From the NCBI RefSeq assembly GCF_022662575.1, contig NZ_JALBFU010000002.1:124001-188000 (forward strand): 64,000 nt of DNA. The letters run 5' to 3'. The first letter of the stretch is position 1. The number at the start of each line of letters is the position of its first letter. Below, piece by piece: positions 28,583 through 36,546 of this stretch. Both the position numbers and the translations under genes were made by a program. The notes beneath the pieces were generated by a model, which was not told the origin of the DNA, made no database searches, and saw nothing but the letters and a program-made list of their open reading frames with translations. The stretch comes from Luteimonas aquatica. Lineage in GTDB: Bacteria > Pseudomonadota > Gammaproteobacteria > Xanthomonadales > Xanthomonadaceae.

Positions 28583-28801
28583 TCAGGCGCCGATCCCGTG
28601 CGGCTTGATCCAGCCCATGTAGATGGCCAGGACCACCAGCAGGATCAGCGCCACCGACAGCGCGATGCGGCGTGTGAGCGCGTTCACCGTGCGCTTGGTG
28701 CGGCCCTTGTCGACCAGCATGTAGTACAGGCCCGCGCCGAGGTTCCAGAGGATGATGATCAGGAAGGCGACGATCACCAGGGTTTTCAGCGAGTCGTTCA
28801 T
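28583..28801 (-). CDS. DUF2909 family two-helix membrane protein
   Basis: A 72-residue protein with two membrane helices (TLVIVAFLIIILWNLGAGLYYMLVDKG and RIALSVALILLVVLAIYMGWI) separated by a basic loop. Size and pattern fit DUF2909. These small proteins are regularly found inside cytochrome oxidase clusters but on the opposite strand or between ctaE and SURF1. Their role in oxidase biogenesis is inferred from position only. Confidence 0.8.
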   Translation of the reverse strand: MNDSLKTLVIVAFLIIILWNLGAGLYYMLVDKGRTKRTVNALTRRIALSVALILLVVLAIYMGWIKPHGIGA

Positions 28802-28854
28802 ATCGGGCTCCGCGGGCGCGTGAGCGATTATCGCAGGCCCGGAAGCGAACGCGC

Positions 28855-29592
28855 ATGAGCCGTCGCCGTCATCTGCCGCTGCTGTGGACGCTGGCCCTGC
28901 TGGTGGCCGCCGGCTTCTGCGCGCTGGGCGTCTGGCAGTACGGGCGGATGCAGCAGAAGCAGGCCCTGCTCGAGGCGGTGCACGCGCTGCTGCAGCGCCG
29001 CGAGGCGCAGCCGCTGGCGCTGGCCGGCGACCCGCGGCGCGCCGCAGCCTTCGACTGGGCGGCGGGCGAGGGCGAGTTCGTGCCCGGGCCGGCGGTGCTG
29101 CTGGACAACCAGCAGCGCGAGGACCGCGCCGGCGTGCGCGTGTTCCGGCCGTTCCGCCCCGCCGACGGCGCCGAGCCGCTGCTGGTCGAGCTGGGCTGGC
29201 TGCCGCTGCCCGGCGACCGCCGGCTGCCGTCGATCCCGCTGCCGGCCGGTCGCCAGCGCGTGCGGGGCCTGCTGGCGCCGCCGCCCTCGCACGGCATCCT
29301 CGCGGCCACCGCGACCGCGCAGCCGGACGGCACGCTGCTGGCCACCGGGCTCGACATGCCGGCGCTGGCGCGCGCGCTGAAGCTGCCGCGCCTGCCCGCG
29401 CGGGTGCTCAAGCTCGATCCGGCGCTGCCGCTGGGCTACGCGCGCGATCTGGACATCCTGCCCAATACGCTGCCGCCCGAGCGTCATCTAGGCTATGCGG
29501 TGCAGTGGTTTGCGCTGGCGCTGGCGGTGCTGGCCACGGCCCTGGTGCTGACCCTGCGCAAACCCAAGACTTCTCCGAGACCTCCGCGATGA
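28855..29592 (+). CDS. SURF1 family cytochrome oxidase assembly protein
   Basis: A 245-residue protein with an N-terminal helix (LPLLWTLALLVAAGFCALGVWQYGRM, containing the family LGxWQxxR pattern). A periplasmic domain follows (AVLLDNQQREDRAGVRVFRPF and VELGWLPLPG), and a C-terminal helix ([19 protein letters not shown]) closes the protein. SURF1 helps insert heme a into subunit I. Its stop overlaps the next gene's ATG (ATGA). Confidence 0.93.
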   Translation: MSRRRHLPLLWTLALLVAAGFCALGVWQYGRMQQKQALLEAVHALLQRREAQPLALAGDPRRAAAFDWAAGEGEFVPGPAVLLDNQQREDRAGVRVFRPFRPADGAEPLLVELGWLPLPGDRRLPSIPLPAGRQRVRGLLAPPPSHGILAATATAQPDGTLLATGLDMPALARALKLPRLPARVLKLDPALPLGYARDLDILPNTLPPERHLGYAVQWFALALAVLATALVLTLRKPKTSPRPPR

Positions 29593-30170
29593 ACGCCACG
29601 CCCACGCCAGCACCACGCAGCCCGGAGCCGCGCAGGCGCAATCGCCTGATGCTGCTGGCCCTGGTCGCGGTGTTCTTCGTGCCGATCCTGGCGGCCTTCC
29701 TGCTCAACTGGGGCGGCGCGCTGCCCCCGCCCAAGACCAACGGCGAATACCTCAAGCCGATGCGCGATCTGCGCGCGCTCGCCCCGCGCCTGGCCGAGGG
29801 CGGCGAGTACCGCTGGGAGCCGGCCGCGCGGCGCTGGCGCGTGGTGATCGTGCCGCAGCCCGGCTGCGCGGAAGAATGCGTGGAGGCCGCGCGCAAGGTC
29901 GACCTGGTCTGGCAGCTGCTGGGCAAGAACGCCGACCACGTCGATATCCTCTGGCTCGGCGCGCCGCCGGCGCAGGCCAGGCGCAATGCCGCCACGCGCG
30001 TGCTGGAGCCCGCGCCGGCGCTGCTGGAGGCATTGCCGCGCGTGCCCGACGGCCGCGGCGTGCCGGTGTACGTGATCGATCCCAACGGCTTCGTGGTTCT
30101 GCGCTACGCTCCCGGTTTCGCGCCCAAAGGCCTGCTCGACGATCTGAACAAGCTGGTCAAGCTGATGTGA
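29589..30170 (+). CDS. SCO-like oxidase-assembly protein with CX3C motif
   Basis: A 193-residue protein with one N-terminal helix (LMLLALVAVFFVPILAAFLLN) and a periplasmic thioredoxin-like domain. The segment VVIVPQPGCAEECVEAA puts Cys93 and Cys97 in a CX3C spacing, the same spacing as the copper motif of SCO proteins. The C-terminal VYVIDPNGFVVLRYAPGF resembles the closing strand of a thioredoxin fold. The histidine ligand used by SCO1 is not apparent. Homologues sit between SURF1 and ctaA in Pseudomonas and Xanthomonas clusters. A redox or copper role in oxidase assembly is inferred. Confidence 0.75.
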   Translation: MNATPTPAPRSPEPRRRNRLMLLALVAVFFVPILAAFLLNWGGALPPPKTNGEYLKPMRDLRALAPRLAEGGEYRWEPAARRWRVVIVPQPGCAEECVEAARKVDLVWQLLGKNADHVDILWLGAPPAQARRNAATRVLEPAPALLEALPRVPDGRGVPVYVIDPNGFVVLRYAPGFAPKGLLDDLNKLVKLM

Positions 30171-30180
30171 TGGCGCCCGC

Positions 30181-31386
30181 ATGATTCCGTCGTCCCCTTC
30201 CATGTCCGCAGCGAACGCTCCCGCTCCCGCCGGTACGCCGCCCGCCACGCCACGTCCGGCGGTCTACAGGCACTTCCACCGCATCGCCTGGCTGGCGGTG
30301 GCGCTGGCGCTGACGGTGATCGTGTTCGGCTCCTTCGTGCGGCTCTCCAATGCCGGCCTGAGCTGCCCCGACTGGCCCACCTGCTACGGGCGCGCCGCCT
30401 GGCCGACCGCGGCCAGCCAGGCGGTCGACCACGCGGCCACCGCGATCCGCCCGGTGGAGCCGCACAAGGCCTGGCGCGAGCAGTTCCATCGCATGATCGC
30501 CGGCCTGCTCGGCATGCTGGTGCTGACGCTGGCGCTGCTCTCGGCGCGCCGCCGCCGCCGCGGCGTGCTGCAGATCGTCGTCGCCGCGGGACTGGTGGCG
30601 CTGGCGATTCCGCTCTACATGCACGGCGAGCACGGGCTGGCCTCGGCGCTGGCGGTGCTCGGCGAGGCGGTGCTGCTGTTCGCCGCGCTGCGCTGGTCGA
30701 ACCTGGATCTGGCGCGCGCCTCGGCGCTGACCCTGGCGGTGATCATCTTCCAGGCGCTGCTGGGCATGTGGACGGTCACCTGGCTGCTCAAGCCGATCGT
30801 GGTGATGGGCCACCTGCTCGGCGGCCTGCTCACGTTCTCGCTGCTGATCTGGATCGCCTGGCGCGCCACGCACCTGCCGATCCGCCTGGCCGACGCGGCG
30901 GTGCTGCGGCGCTGGCTGCTGGTCGCGCTGACGCTGCTCGGCATCCAGATCGCGCTCGGCGGCTGGGTCAGCGCCAACTACGCCGCGCTCGCCTGCGCCA
31001 ACGATTTCCCCAAGTGCGTGGGCCGCTGGTGGCCGCCGCACGATTTCCGCGAGGGCTTCGTGCTGTGGCGCGGCATCGGCGTGGACTACGAGGGCGGCGT
31101 GCTCGACGGCGCCTCGCGCATCGCCATCCAGCTCGCTCACCGGATGATGGCGGTGGTCGCCTTCGCGGCGCTGATCGCCACCGCGGTGCGGCTGCTGCGC
31201 CTGCCCGGCCTGCGCGGCTGGGGCACGCTGCTGGCGCTGCTGGCCTGCGCGCAGGTCGCGCTGGGCATCGCCAACGTGGTGCTGTCGCTGCCGCTGCAGG
31301 TGGCGGTCGCGCATAACGCCGGCGCCGCGCTGCTGCTGTTCGTGCTGGTATCGCTGCTGGCGCGGTTGCGGCCGATCGACCCATGA
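30181..31386 (+). CDS. ctaA: Heme A synthase (COX15/CtaA family)
   Basis: A 401-residue membrane enzyme that oxidises the C8 methyl of heme O to a formyl group, giving heme A. Eight helices in two four-helix bundles are visible. The first carries the family segment [22 protein letters not shown] and the heme-ligand region [11 protein letters not shown]. The second carries [22 protein letters not shown] and [12 protein letters not shown]. The ATG at 30181 is used. An ATG at 30202 is a possible alternative. Overlaps ctaB by 4 bases. Confidence 0.95.
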   Translation: MIPSSPSMSAANAPAPAGTPPATPRPAVYRHFHRIAWLAVALALTVIVFGSFVRLSNAGLSCPDWPTCYGRAAWPTAASQAVDHAATAIRPVEPHKAWREQFHRMIAGLLGMLVLTLALLSARRRRRGVLQIVVAAGLVALAIPLYMHGEHGLASALAVLGEAVLLFAALRWSNLDLARASALTLAVIIFQALLGMWTVTWLLKPIVVMGHLLGGLLTFSLLIWIAWRATHLPIRLADAAVLRRWLLVALTLLGIQIALGGWVSANYAALACANDFPKCVGRWWPPHDFREGFVLWRGIGVDYEGGVLDGASRIAIQLAHRMMAVVAFAALIATAVRLLRLPGLRGWGTLLALLACAQVALGIANVVLSLPLQVAVAHNAGAALLLFVLVSLLARLRPIDP

Positions 31387-32318
31387 GCGGCCCGGCTGTG
31401 AAGAACGTACTCGGCCAGTACTGGGAGCTGACCAAGCCGCGCGTGGTGGCGCTGATCGTGTTCACCGCGCTGGTGGGCATGTTCCTGGCCGTACCCGGGC
31501 TGCCGCCGCTGCGCGAGAGCGCGTTCGGCCTGCTCGGCATCTGGCTGGCGGCGGCGTCGGCCGCGGCGATCAACCACCTGATCGACCAGCGCATCGACAA
31601 GGTCATGGCGCGCACCGCGCACCGGCCGCTGGCCACCGGGGCGCTGCGCCCGGCGCAGGTGCTGGCCTTCGCGGTGTTCCTGGGTGCGGCCTCGATGGCG
31701 CTGCTGATCGCCCTGGTCAATCCGCTCACCGCCGGCCTCACCTTCGCCTCGCTGATCGGCTACGCGGTGATCTACACCGGCTTCCTCAAGCGCGCCACGC
31801 CGCAGAACATCGTCATCGGCGGCATCGCCGGCGCCGCGCCGCCGCTGCTGGGCTGGGCCGCGGTCACCGGCATGCGCAACGAGTGGGACTGGGCGCATGC
31901 GCTGCTGCTGGTGCTGATCGTCTTCGTCTGGACGCCGCCGCATTTCTGGGCGCTGGCGATCTTCCGCCGCGAGGACTACGCCCGCGCGCTGATTCCGATG
32001 CTGCCGGTCACCCACGGCGTCACCTACACGCGCTGGCAGATCCTGCTCTACACCCTGCTGCTGGTGGTGGCCACCGTGCTGCCCTGGGCGGCGGGGATGA
32101 GCGGCCTGTTCTACCTCGGCGGCGCGCTGGTGCTGGGCCTGGTGTTCGTGTGGTACGCCTGGAAGCTGATGAATCCGCCGGACGAGTTCTTCGCCATGCG
32201 CGTGTTCAACTATTCGGTGGTCTACCTGATGGCCCTGTTCGCCTTCCTGCTGGTCGACCACTGGCTGCTGCCGGTGCTGCAGCCCGGGCCGCTGCTGGAA
32301 CTGGCGCCGGCGTCCTGA
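31383..32318 (+). CDS. ctaB: Protoheme IX farnesyltransferase (heme O synthase)
   Basis: A 311-residue UbiA-type prenyltransferase with nine membrane helices. The conserved aspartate-rich loops are [20 protein letters not shown] and [20 protein letters not shown]. It adds a farnesyl group to protoheme to make heme O, the substrate of CtaA. The ATG shares four bases with the ctaA stop. It is last in the oxidase cluster and convergent with the BASS transporter gene. Confidence 0.96.
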   Translation: MSGPAVKNVLGQYWELTKPRVVALIVFTALVGMFLAVPGLPPLRESAFGLLGIWLAAASAAAINHLIDQRIDKVMARTAHRPLATGALRPAQVLAFAVFLGAASMALLIALVNPLTAGLTFASLIGYAVIYTGFLKRATPQNIVIGGIAGAAPPLLGWAAVTGMRNEWDWAHALLLVLIVFVWTPPHFWALAIFRREDYARALIPMLPVTHGVTYTRWQILLYTLLLVVATVLPWAAGMSGLFYLGGALVLGLVFVWYAWKLMNPPDEFFAMRVFNYSVVYLMALFAFLLVDHWLLPVLQPGPLLELAPAS

Positions 32319-32325
32319 GGCCGGC

Positions 32326-33348
32326 TCAGTCGGCGATCTCGCCCTCGGCCGCCCGCGCGGACGCCGCCTGCCGCGCGCCGCGCGCGTAACGCTGCGCGAC
32401 GTAAGCGCAGACGATCAGCTGGATCTGGTGGAACAGCATGATCGGCAGCACGATCGCCCCGAGGCTGCCGCCGGCGAACAGCACCTTGGCCATCGGCACG
32501 CCGGTGGCCAGGCTCTTCTTCGAGCCGCAGAACACGATCGCGATCTCGTCCTCGCGCGAGAAGCCCAGCCGGCGCGAGGCATAGGTCAGCAGGGTCATCA
32601 CCAGCGCCAGCAGCACGCAGGCGATCAGCGCCACCGCCAGCAGCGCGTCGACCGGCGTCTTGCGCCACAGGCCTTCGATGACCGAAGCGCTGAAGGCGGT
32701 GTAGACCACCAGCAGGATCGTGCCCTGGTCGGTGTAGCGCAGCACGCCGCGATGGCGGTCCACCCAGGCGCCGATCCAGGGCCGCAGCAGATGGCCGGCC
32801 ACGAAGGGCAGGAGCAGCTGTCCCATGATGCTGCCGATCGCCTGCAGCGGATGCGCCATGGCGGCGCCGGCGCCGCTTTGGGTGCCGGCCAGCAGGCCCA
32901 TCAGCAGCGGCGTAAGGAACACGCCGAGCAGGCTCGAGGCCGAGGCGCTGCACACCGCCGCCGGCACGTTGCCGCCGGCCATCGAGGTGAAGGCGATCGA
33001 GGACTGCACCGTCGAGGGCAGCGTGCACAGGAACAGCACGCCCAGGTACAGCTCCGGGGTGAGCAGCCAGTGCGACAGCGGCTTGCCGGCCAGGCCCAGC
33101 AGCGGGAACAGCACGAAGGTGCTGGCGAAGATCATCAGGTGCAGCCGCCAGGCGGCCAGGCCGGCGACGATCGCCTCGCGCGCCAGCTTGGCCCCGTGCA
33201 GGAAGAACAGCGCGCCGATCGCCACGTCGGTGACGATGTCCATGACGCGCTCCGGCGTACCGGAGAGCGGCAGCAGCGAGGCGAGCAGGACGGTGGCCAG
33301 CAGCGCGAGCGTGAAGGGATCGATGCGGAATCGGGACGGGAGCGGCAT
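32326..33348 (-). CDS. Bile acid:sodium symporter (BASS) family transporter
   Basis: A 340-residue inner-membrane protein with about ten helices and family segments LHGAKLAREAIVAG, CTLPSTVQSSIAFTSMAGGNVPAA and FCGSKKSLATGVPMA. The last two correspond to the discontinuous-helix substrate/sodium sites of BASS transporters (SBF-like subgroup). The substrate is unknown and may be an organic anion. The C-terminal 25 residues are Arg/Ala-rich. It stands alone, convergent with ctaB. Confidence 0.85.
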   Translation of the reverse strand: MPLPSRFRIDPFTLALLATVLLASLLPLSGTPERVMDIVTDVAIGALFFLHGAKLAREAIVAGLAAWRLHLMIFASTFVLFPLLGLAGKPLSHWLLTPELYLGVLFLCTLPSTVQSSIAFTSMAGGNVPAAVCSASASSLLGVFLTPLLMGLLAGTQSGAGAAMAHPLQAIGSIMGQLLLPFVAGHLLRPWIGAWVDRHRGVLRYTDQGTILLVVYTAFSASVIEGLWRKTPVDALLAVALIACVLLALVMTLLTYASRRLGFSREDEIAIVFCGSKKSLATGVPMAKVLFAGGSLGAIVLPIMLFHQIQLIVCAYVAQRYARGARQAASARAAEGEIAD

Positions 33349-33490
33349 GCGCGCAGTCTAGCGCCCGGCGCGCGGCGGTCCGCTGCGCCGTCGCGGCACG
33401 CTGCGTCCCGCCTGGCGGGGGCGCGCTTCGGTCAGGCCCGCCGGCCGGGCGAGCCAGCGGGCGCGAACCGTCACGCGGCGCTGGCAGGTT

Positions 33491-34237
33491 TCAGACGTCC
33501 GCCCGGATCTGCTCGGCGGTGAAGATGCAGGTGGTCAGGCGATCGATTTCGTCGACATAGCATCTGGATTTCATCGTCTTGCGCAAATGATCGATGAAGT
33601 CGGAGATTTCAGAGTTCTTGCCGATGATGATGTACTGGATGTCCGCGGGCTTGAAGTCCAGCACCAAGGGGGCCAGCATCTTGTCGGAGAGCGCCTTGTT
33701 GGCGGGGTTGTCATGCCATTCGGCCGAGACGACCATGTAGGGATAGGCGTCGTGGTCGGGCACGTAGCGCCATTCACGCTCGTCCGAGAAGCGGTAATTG
33801 GGGATGGTCTTGTTCTTGCGCGTCAGGTCGTTCTCGTAGTTCTTGATGTAGCGGACGATGTCGACCAGCCCGCGGGTCTCGGCCGGAAGGTCCTCGATCT
33901 CGTGGTCGGATTCGTACACGTAGTGGTTGAATGCGGTCTTGTAGCTCTTGGACAGGGACGAGTCCTTGGACATGTACAGCACCGGGTTGAGTCCCTTGCG
34001 CACGGCCCAGGCCTTGGTCAGGCCGATGCCGTACTCGCCGTACTTGTCCAGGTGGTCCTTGATCTTCGAGAACGGGATGTCGCAGAAACTCACCATCGGC
34101 ACGCAGAAGCTTCCCGGCTGCGTATCGAGGACGACGGTTTCCCTGCACAACTTGATCCTGAATCCCTTCTCGAGGATGCCCTTCAGGGCATCGGGTTCCC
34201 TGGTGAAGTGAATCACCGTGCTGCTGCTCAAAGACAT
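33491..34237 (-). CDS. AbiGi-like abortive-infection family protein (orphan)
   Basis: A 248-residue protein starting MSLSSSTVIHFTREPDALKGILEKGF. It has MVSFCDIPFSKIKDHLDKYGEYGIGL, then a Lys/Tyr-rich middle, and SDEREWRYVP (153-157 is EREWR). This matches the AbiGi family, named as the antitoxin half of the lactococcal AbiG system. No AbiGii toxin-like nucleotidyltransferase is next to it: the neighbours are a BASS transporter and an S9 peptidase. GC is clearly lower than around it (about 42 % in 33541-33600), which points to horizontal acquisition. The function of the solo protein is unknown. Confidence 0.75.
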   Translation of the reverse strand: MSLSSSTVIHFTREPDALKGILEKGFRIKLCRETVVLDTQPGSFCVPMVSFCDIPFSKIKDHLDKYGEYGIGLTKAWAVRKGLNPVLYMSKDSSLSKSYKTAFNHYVYESDHEIEDLPAETRGLVDIVRYIKNYENDLTRKNKTIPNYRFSDEREWRYVPDHDAYPYMVVSAEWHDNPANKALSDKMLAPLVLDFKPADIQYIIIGKNSEISDFIDHLRKTMKSRCYVDEIDRLTTCIFTAEQIRADV

Positions 34238-34278
34238 GTCCCTATCCCCCCGTGGTCGTCCGTTCGTTGCGGTGCCGC

Positions 34279-36291
34279 CTATTCCTGCTTGTCCAGAAGA
34301 TGCCGCTGCCAGAACAGCACGGAGGCGGCGGTGTAGTAGTCGCTGTTGGACTTCTTCTTGAAGCCGTGCCCCTCGTCGTCGAACATCAGGAACCACACCG
34401 GCTGGCCGTTGCCGCGCACCGCCTTGGCGATCTGCTCGGCTTCGGTGTAGGGCACGCGCGGATCGTTCTTGCCCTGCGCCACGAACAGCGGCGAGCGGAT
34501 CTTGCCGGCGTTCTTCAGCGGCGAGATGCGCTCGAAGGTCGCGCGCATCTCCGGCACCCGCTCGTCGCCGTATTCCACGCGGCGCAGGTCGCGGCGGTAG
34601 CTCTCGGTGTTGTTGAGGAAGGTGACGAAGTCGGAGATGCCGACCAGGTCGATGCCGGCGCGGATGCGGTCGCTGTAGTGGACCAGCGAGGCCAGCGTCA
34701 TGTAGCCGCCGTAGCTGCCGCCGGTCACGCCCACGCGCCGGGCGTCCAGCTCGGGCTGCTGGCCGATCCAGTCGAGCAGGGCGCCGATGTCCTTCACCGA
34801 GTCCTCGCGCTTCTCGGCGTTGTCCAGCGTCAGGTAGGTCTTGCCGTAGCCGGAGGAGCCGCGCACGTTGGGCACCAGCACCGCCACGCCGAGCTCGTTG
34901 ACCAGGAACTGGATGCTCGGGCTGAAGCTCGGCAGCGCCTGCGATTCCGGGCCGCCGTGGATGTTGACGATCACCGGCACTTTCGCGCCGGCGGCCGCCT
35001 TGGCCGGGCGGTAGTAGAAGGCGGGAATGGTGCGCCGGCCCTTGTCGGATCCGCCGTCGACGACGCTGTCGAAGGTGGGGAAGCGCACCAGCGTGGGCGC
35101 CACGAACCTGGCGGTGTCCAGGCCGCCGACCTCGCTGCGCGTCCAGCGCGTGAGCTTGGCGACCGCGCCCCCGTCGGGTAGGTCGATGACGTAGGCGTCG
35201 GTGGGCGAGGTGGCGGTGTTCAGGCTCACCGCCAGGCGCTTGCCGTCGGGCGAGAAGCGCAGCCCGCCGATCAGGCCGATCGGCAGCTCCGGCAGCGCCA
35301 CCGGCGCGTGCGAGGGCAGCGCGAGCACGTGCAGGCGCGCGATGCCGTCCTCGTTGGTGGCGAAGGCCAGGTGCTTGCCGTCGCCGGAGATCTCCAGGTC
35401 GGTGACGTCCCAGGGAATGTCGGCGCTCAGCGCCTTGAGCGTGCCGCTGGCCGGGTCGTGGTAGCGCAGCACCAGGAATTCGCTCGGCTTGCCGTCGATG
35501 GGTTCGTCGGAGACGAAGTACACGGCCTTGCCGTCCGGGGCGAACTTGAACGGGCCGAAGGCGGCCTTGCCGCCGTCGACGGGAAACATCCGCAGCTTGC
35601 CGGTCGCCAGGTCGACGATGCCCGGATAGGCTTCCGCCGCCGACACGCCCTTGAACACCAGCAGCTGCTTGCCGTCGGGCGAGAAATCCAGGGCCTCCCA
35701 GGAGCCGCCCTCGGTGACCACCGGCCTGGCCTGCCCGGTGGCGAGATCGCGCACCCACACGTCGGTGTCGGTGCCGTTGCGCGCGGTGCTGCTGTAGGCC
35801 AGCAGCTTGCCGTCGTGCGAGAACGTCGCGCTGTCGTTCTTGCTGCGCTTGCCGTCGGTGAGCAGCGTCGCGCCGCGCGTCTTCAGGTCGTACCAGTACA
35901 GCTGCTGGAACTCGTTGCCGCCGACGTCGCGCGCGAACACGAAGCCGTCGCGTCCCGAGGCCGCCGGCGCCACGGCCGTCTGGCTGATCGGTTCGTCGTA
36001 GAAGGTGATCTGCTCGCGCATGCCCAGCGGCTCGCAGACGCGGTGCGCCTGGCTGGTTTCGGCGAAGCGCGTGCTGACCAGCAGGCAGCCGTCCTGCGTC
36101 CAGCCGCTGACCGCGGCGCCGCGGGTGTTCTGGTAGCGGTTGAGCTGCTCGAGCAGCGCCGGGGGAATGGCCGGGATGTTCTCGCTGACGCGGTTGCCCT
36201 GCTGTTCGCGAACGACGTCCTGCGCGGCGTGCGCGGCACAGGTGCAGGCGCCGGCGACGGCCGCGAACAGCAGGCGGTGGATGAGCTTCAT
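34279..36291 (-). CDS. Prolyl oligopeptidase family (S9) peptidase, secreted
   Basis: A 670-residue serine peptidase with an N-terminal signal peptide (LIHRLLFAAVAGACTCAAHA). A seven-bladed beta-propeller of WD/TolB-like repeats (FSHDGKLLAYSS, FSPDGKQLLVF and FAPDGKAVYFVSDE) fills about residues 90-400. The C-terminal alpha/beta-hydrolase domain carries the nucleophile Ser526 in GVTGGSYGGYM, an Asp in QGKNDPRVPYTEAEQ and a His in DDEGHGF. It probably cleaves short peptides in the periplasm or outside. No operon partner is evident. Confidence 0.93.
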   Translation of the reverse strand: MKLIHRLLFAAVAGACTCAAHAAQDVVREQQGNRVSENIPAIPPALLEQLNRYQNTRGAAVSGWTQDGCLLVSTRFAETSQAHRVCEPLGMREQITFYDEPISQTAVAPAASGRDGFVFARDVGGNEFQQLYWYDLKTRGATLLTDGKRSKNDSATFSHDGKLLAYSSTARNGTDTDVWVRDLATGQARPVVTEGGSWEALDFSPDGKQLLVFKGVSAAEAYPGIVDLATGKLRMFPVDGGKAAFGPFKFAPDGKAVYFVSDEPIDGKPSEFLVLRYHDPASGTLKALSADIPWDVTDLEISGDGKHLAFATNEDGIARLHVLALPSHAPVALPELPIGLIGGLRFSPDGKRLAVSLNTATSPTDAYVIDLPDGGAVAKLTRWTRSEVGGLDTARFVAPTLVRFPTFDSVVDGGSDKGRRTIPAFYYRPAKAAAGAKVPVIVNIHGGPESQALPSFSPSIQFLVNELGVAVLVPNVRGSSGYGKTYLTLDNAEKREDSVKDIGALLDWIGQQPELDARRVGVTGGSYGGYMTLASLVHYSDRIRAGIDLVGISDFVTFLNNTESYRRDLRRVEYGDERVPEMRATFERISPLKNAGKIRSPLFVAQGKNDPRVPYTEAEQIAKAVRGNGQPVWFLMFDDEGHGFKKKSNSDYYTAASVLFWQRHLLDKQE

Positions 36292-36546
36292 GCTGGATTC
36301 CCCGGAGACGAAAGCGGCAGTCTAGCGCAAGGGTCGTGGCGGGCCGCGCGGGCCCCGGCCCGGCGCGATGCGGGCCCGCATGCGGAACTGCGAATGCATC
36401 GTGGTTCCGTCGCGGCCGGAATCGGCATAGTGAGCGGTTTGAAGCGAACGATGCCGCGCGCACGCGATTCAGGATTGTAGAGCCCGAGTGAGACGGCGAA
36501 CGCCGCCTGTTGGGTATGGTGCAACGAGGTTGTGGAGGGGAGCGGC
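36292..36546. other. Intergenic gap before the GEVED/DUF11 gene
   Basis: These 255 bases lie between divergent genes. Nothing recognisable was seen other than GGAGGGG (36534-36540), which fits as the ribosome-binding site of the next gene. Confidence 0.5.

Noticed and set aside
33491-36463. One long minus-strand frame covering both the AbiGi-like gene and part of the S9 peptidase
   Set aside because: The AbiGi part has its own start at 34237. The upstream portion is an out-of-frame reading of the S9 gene.
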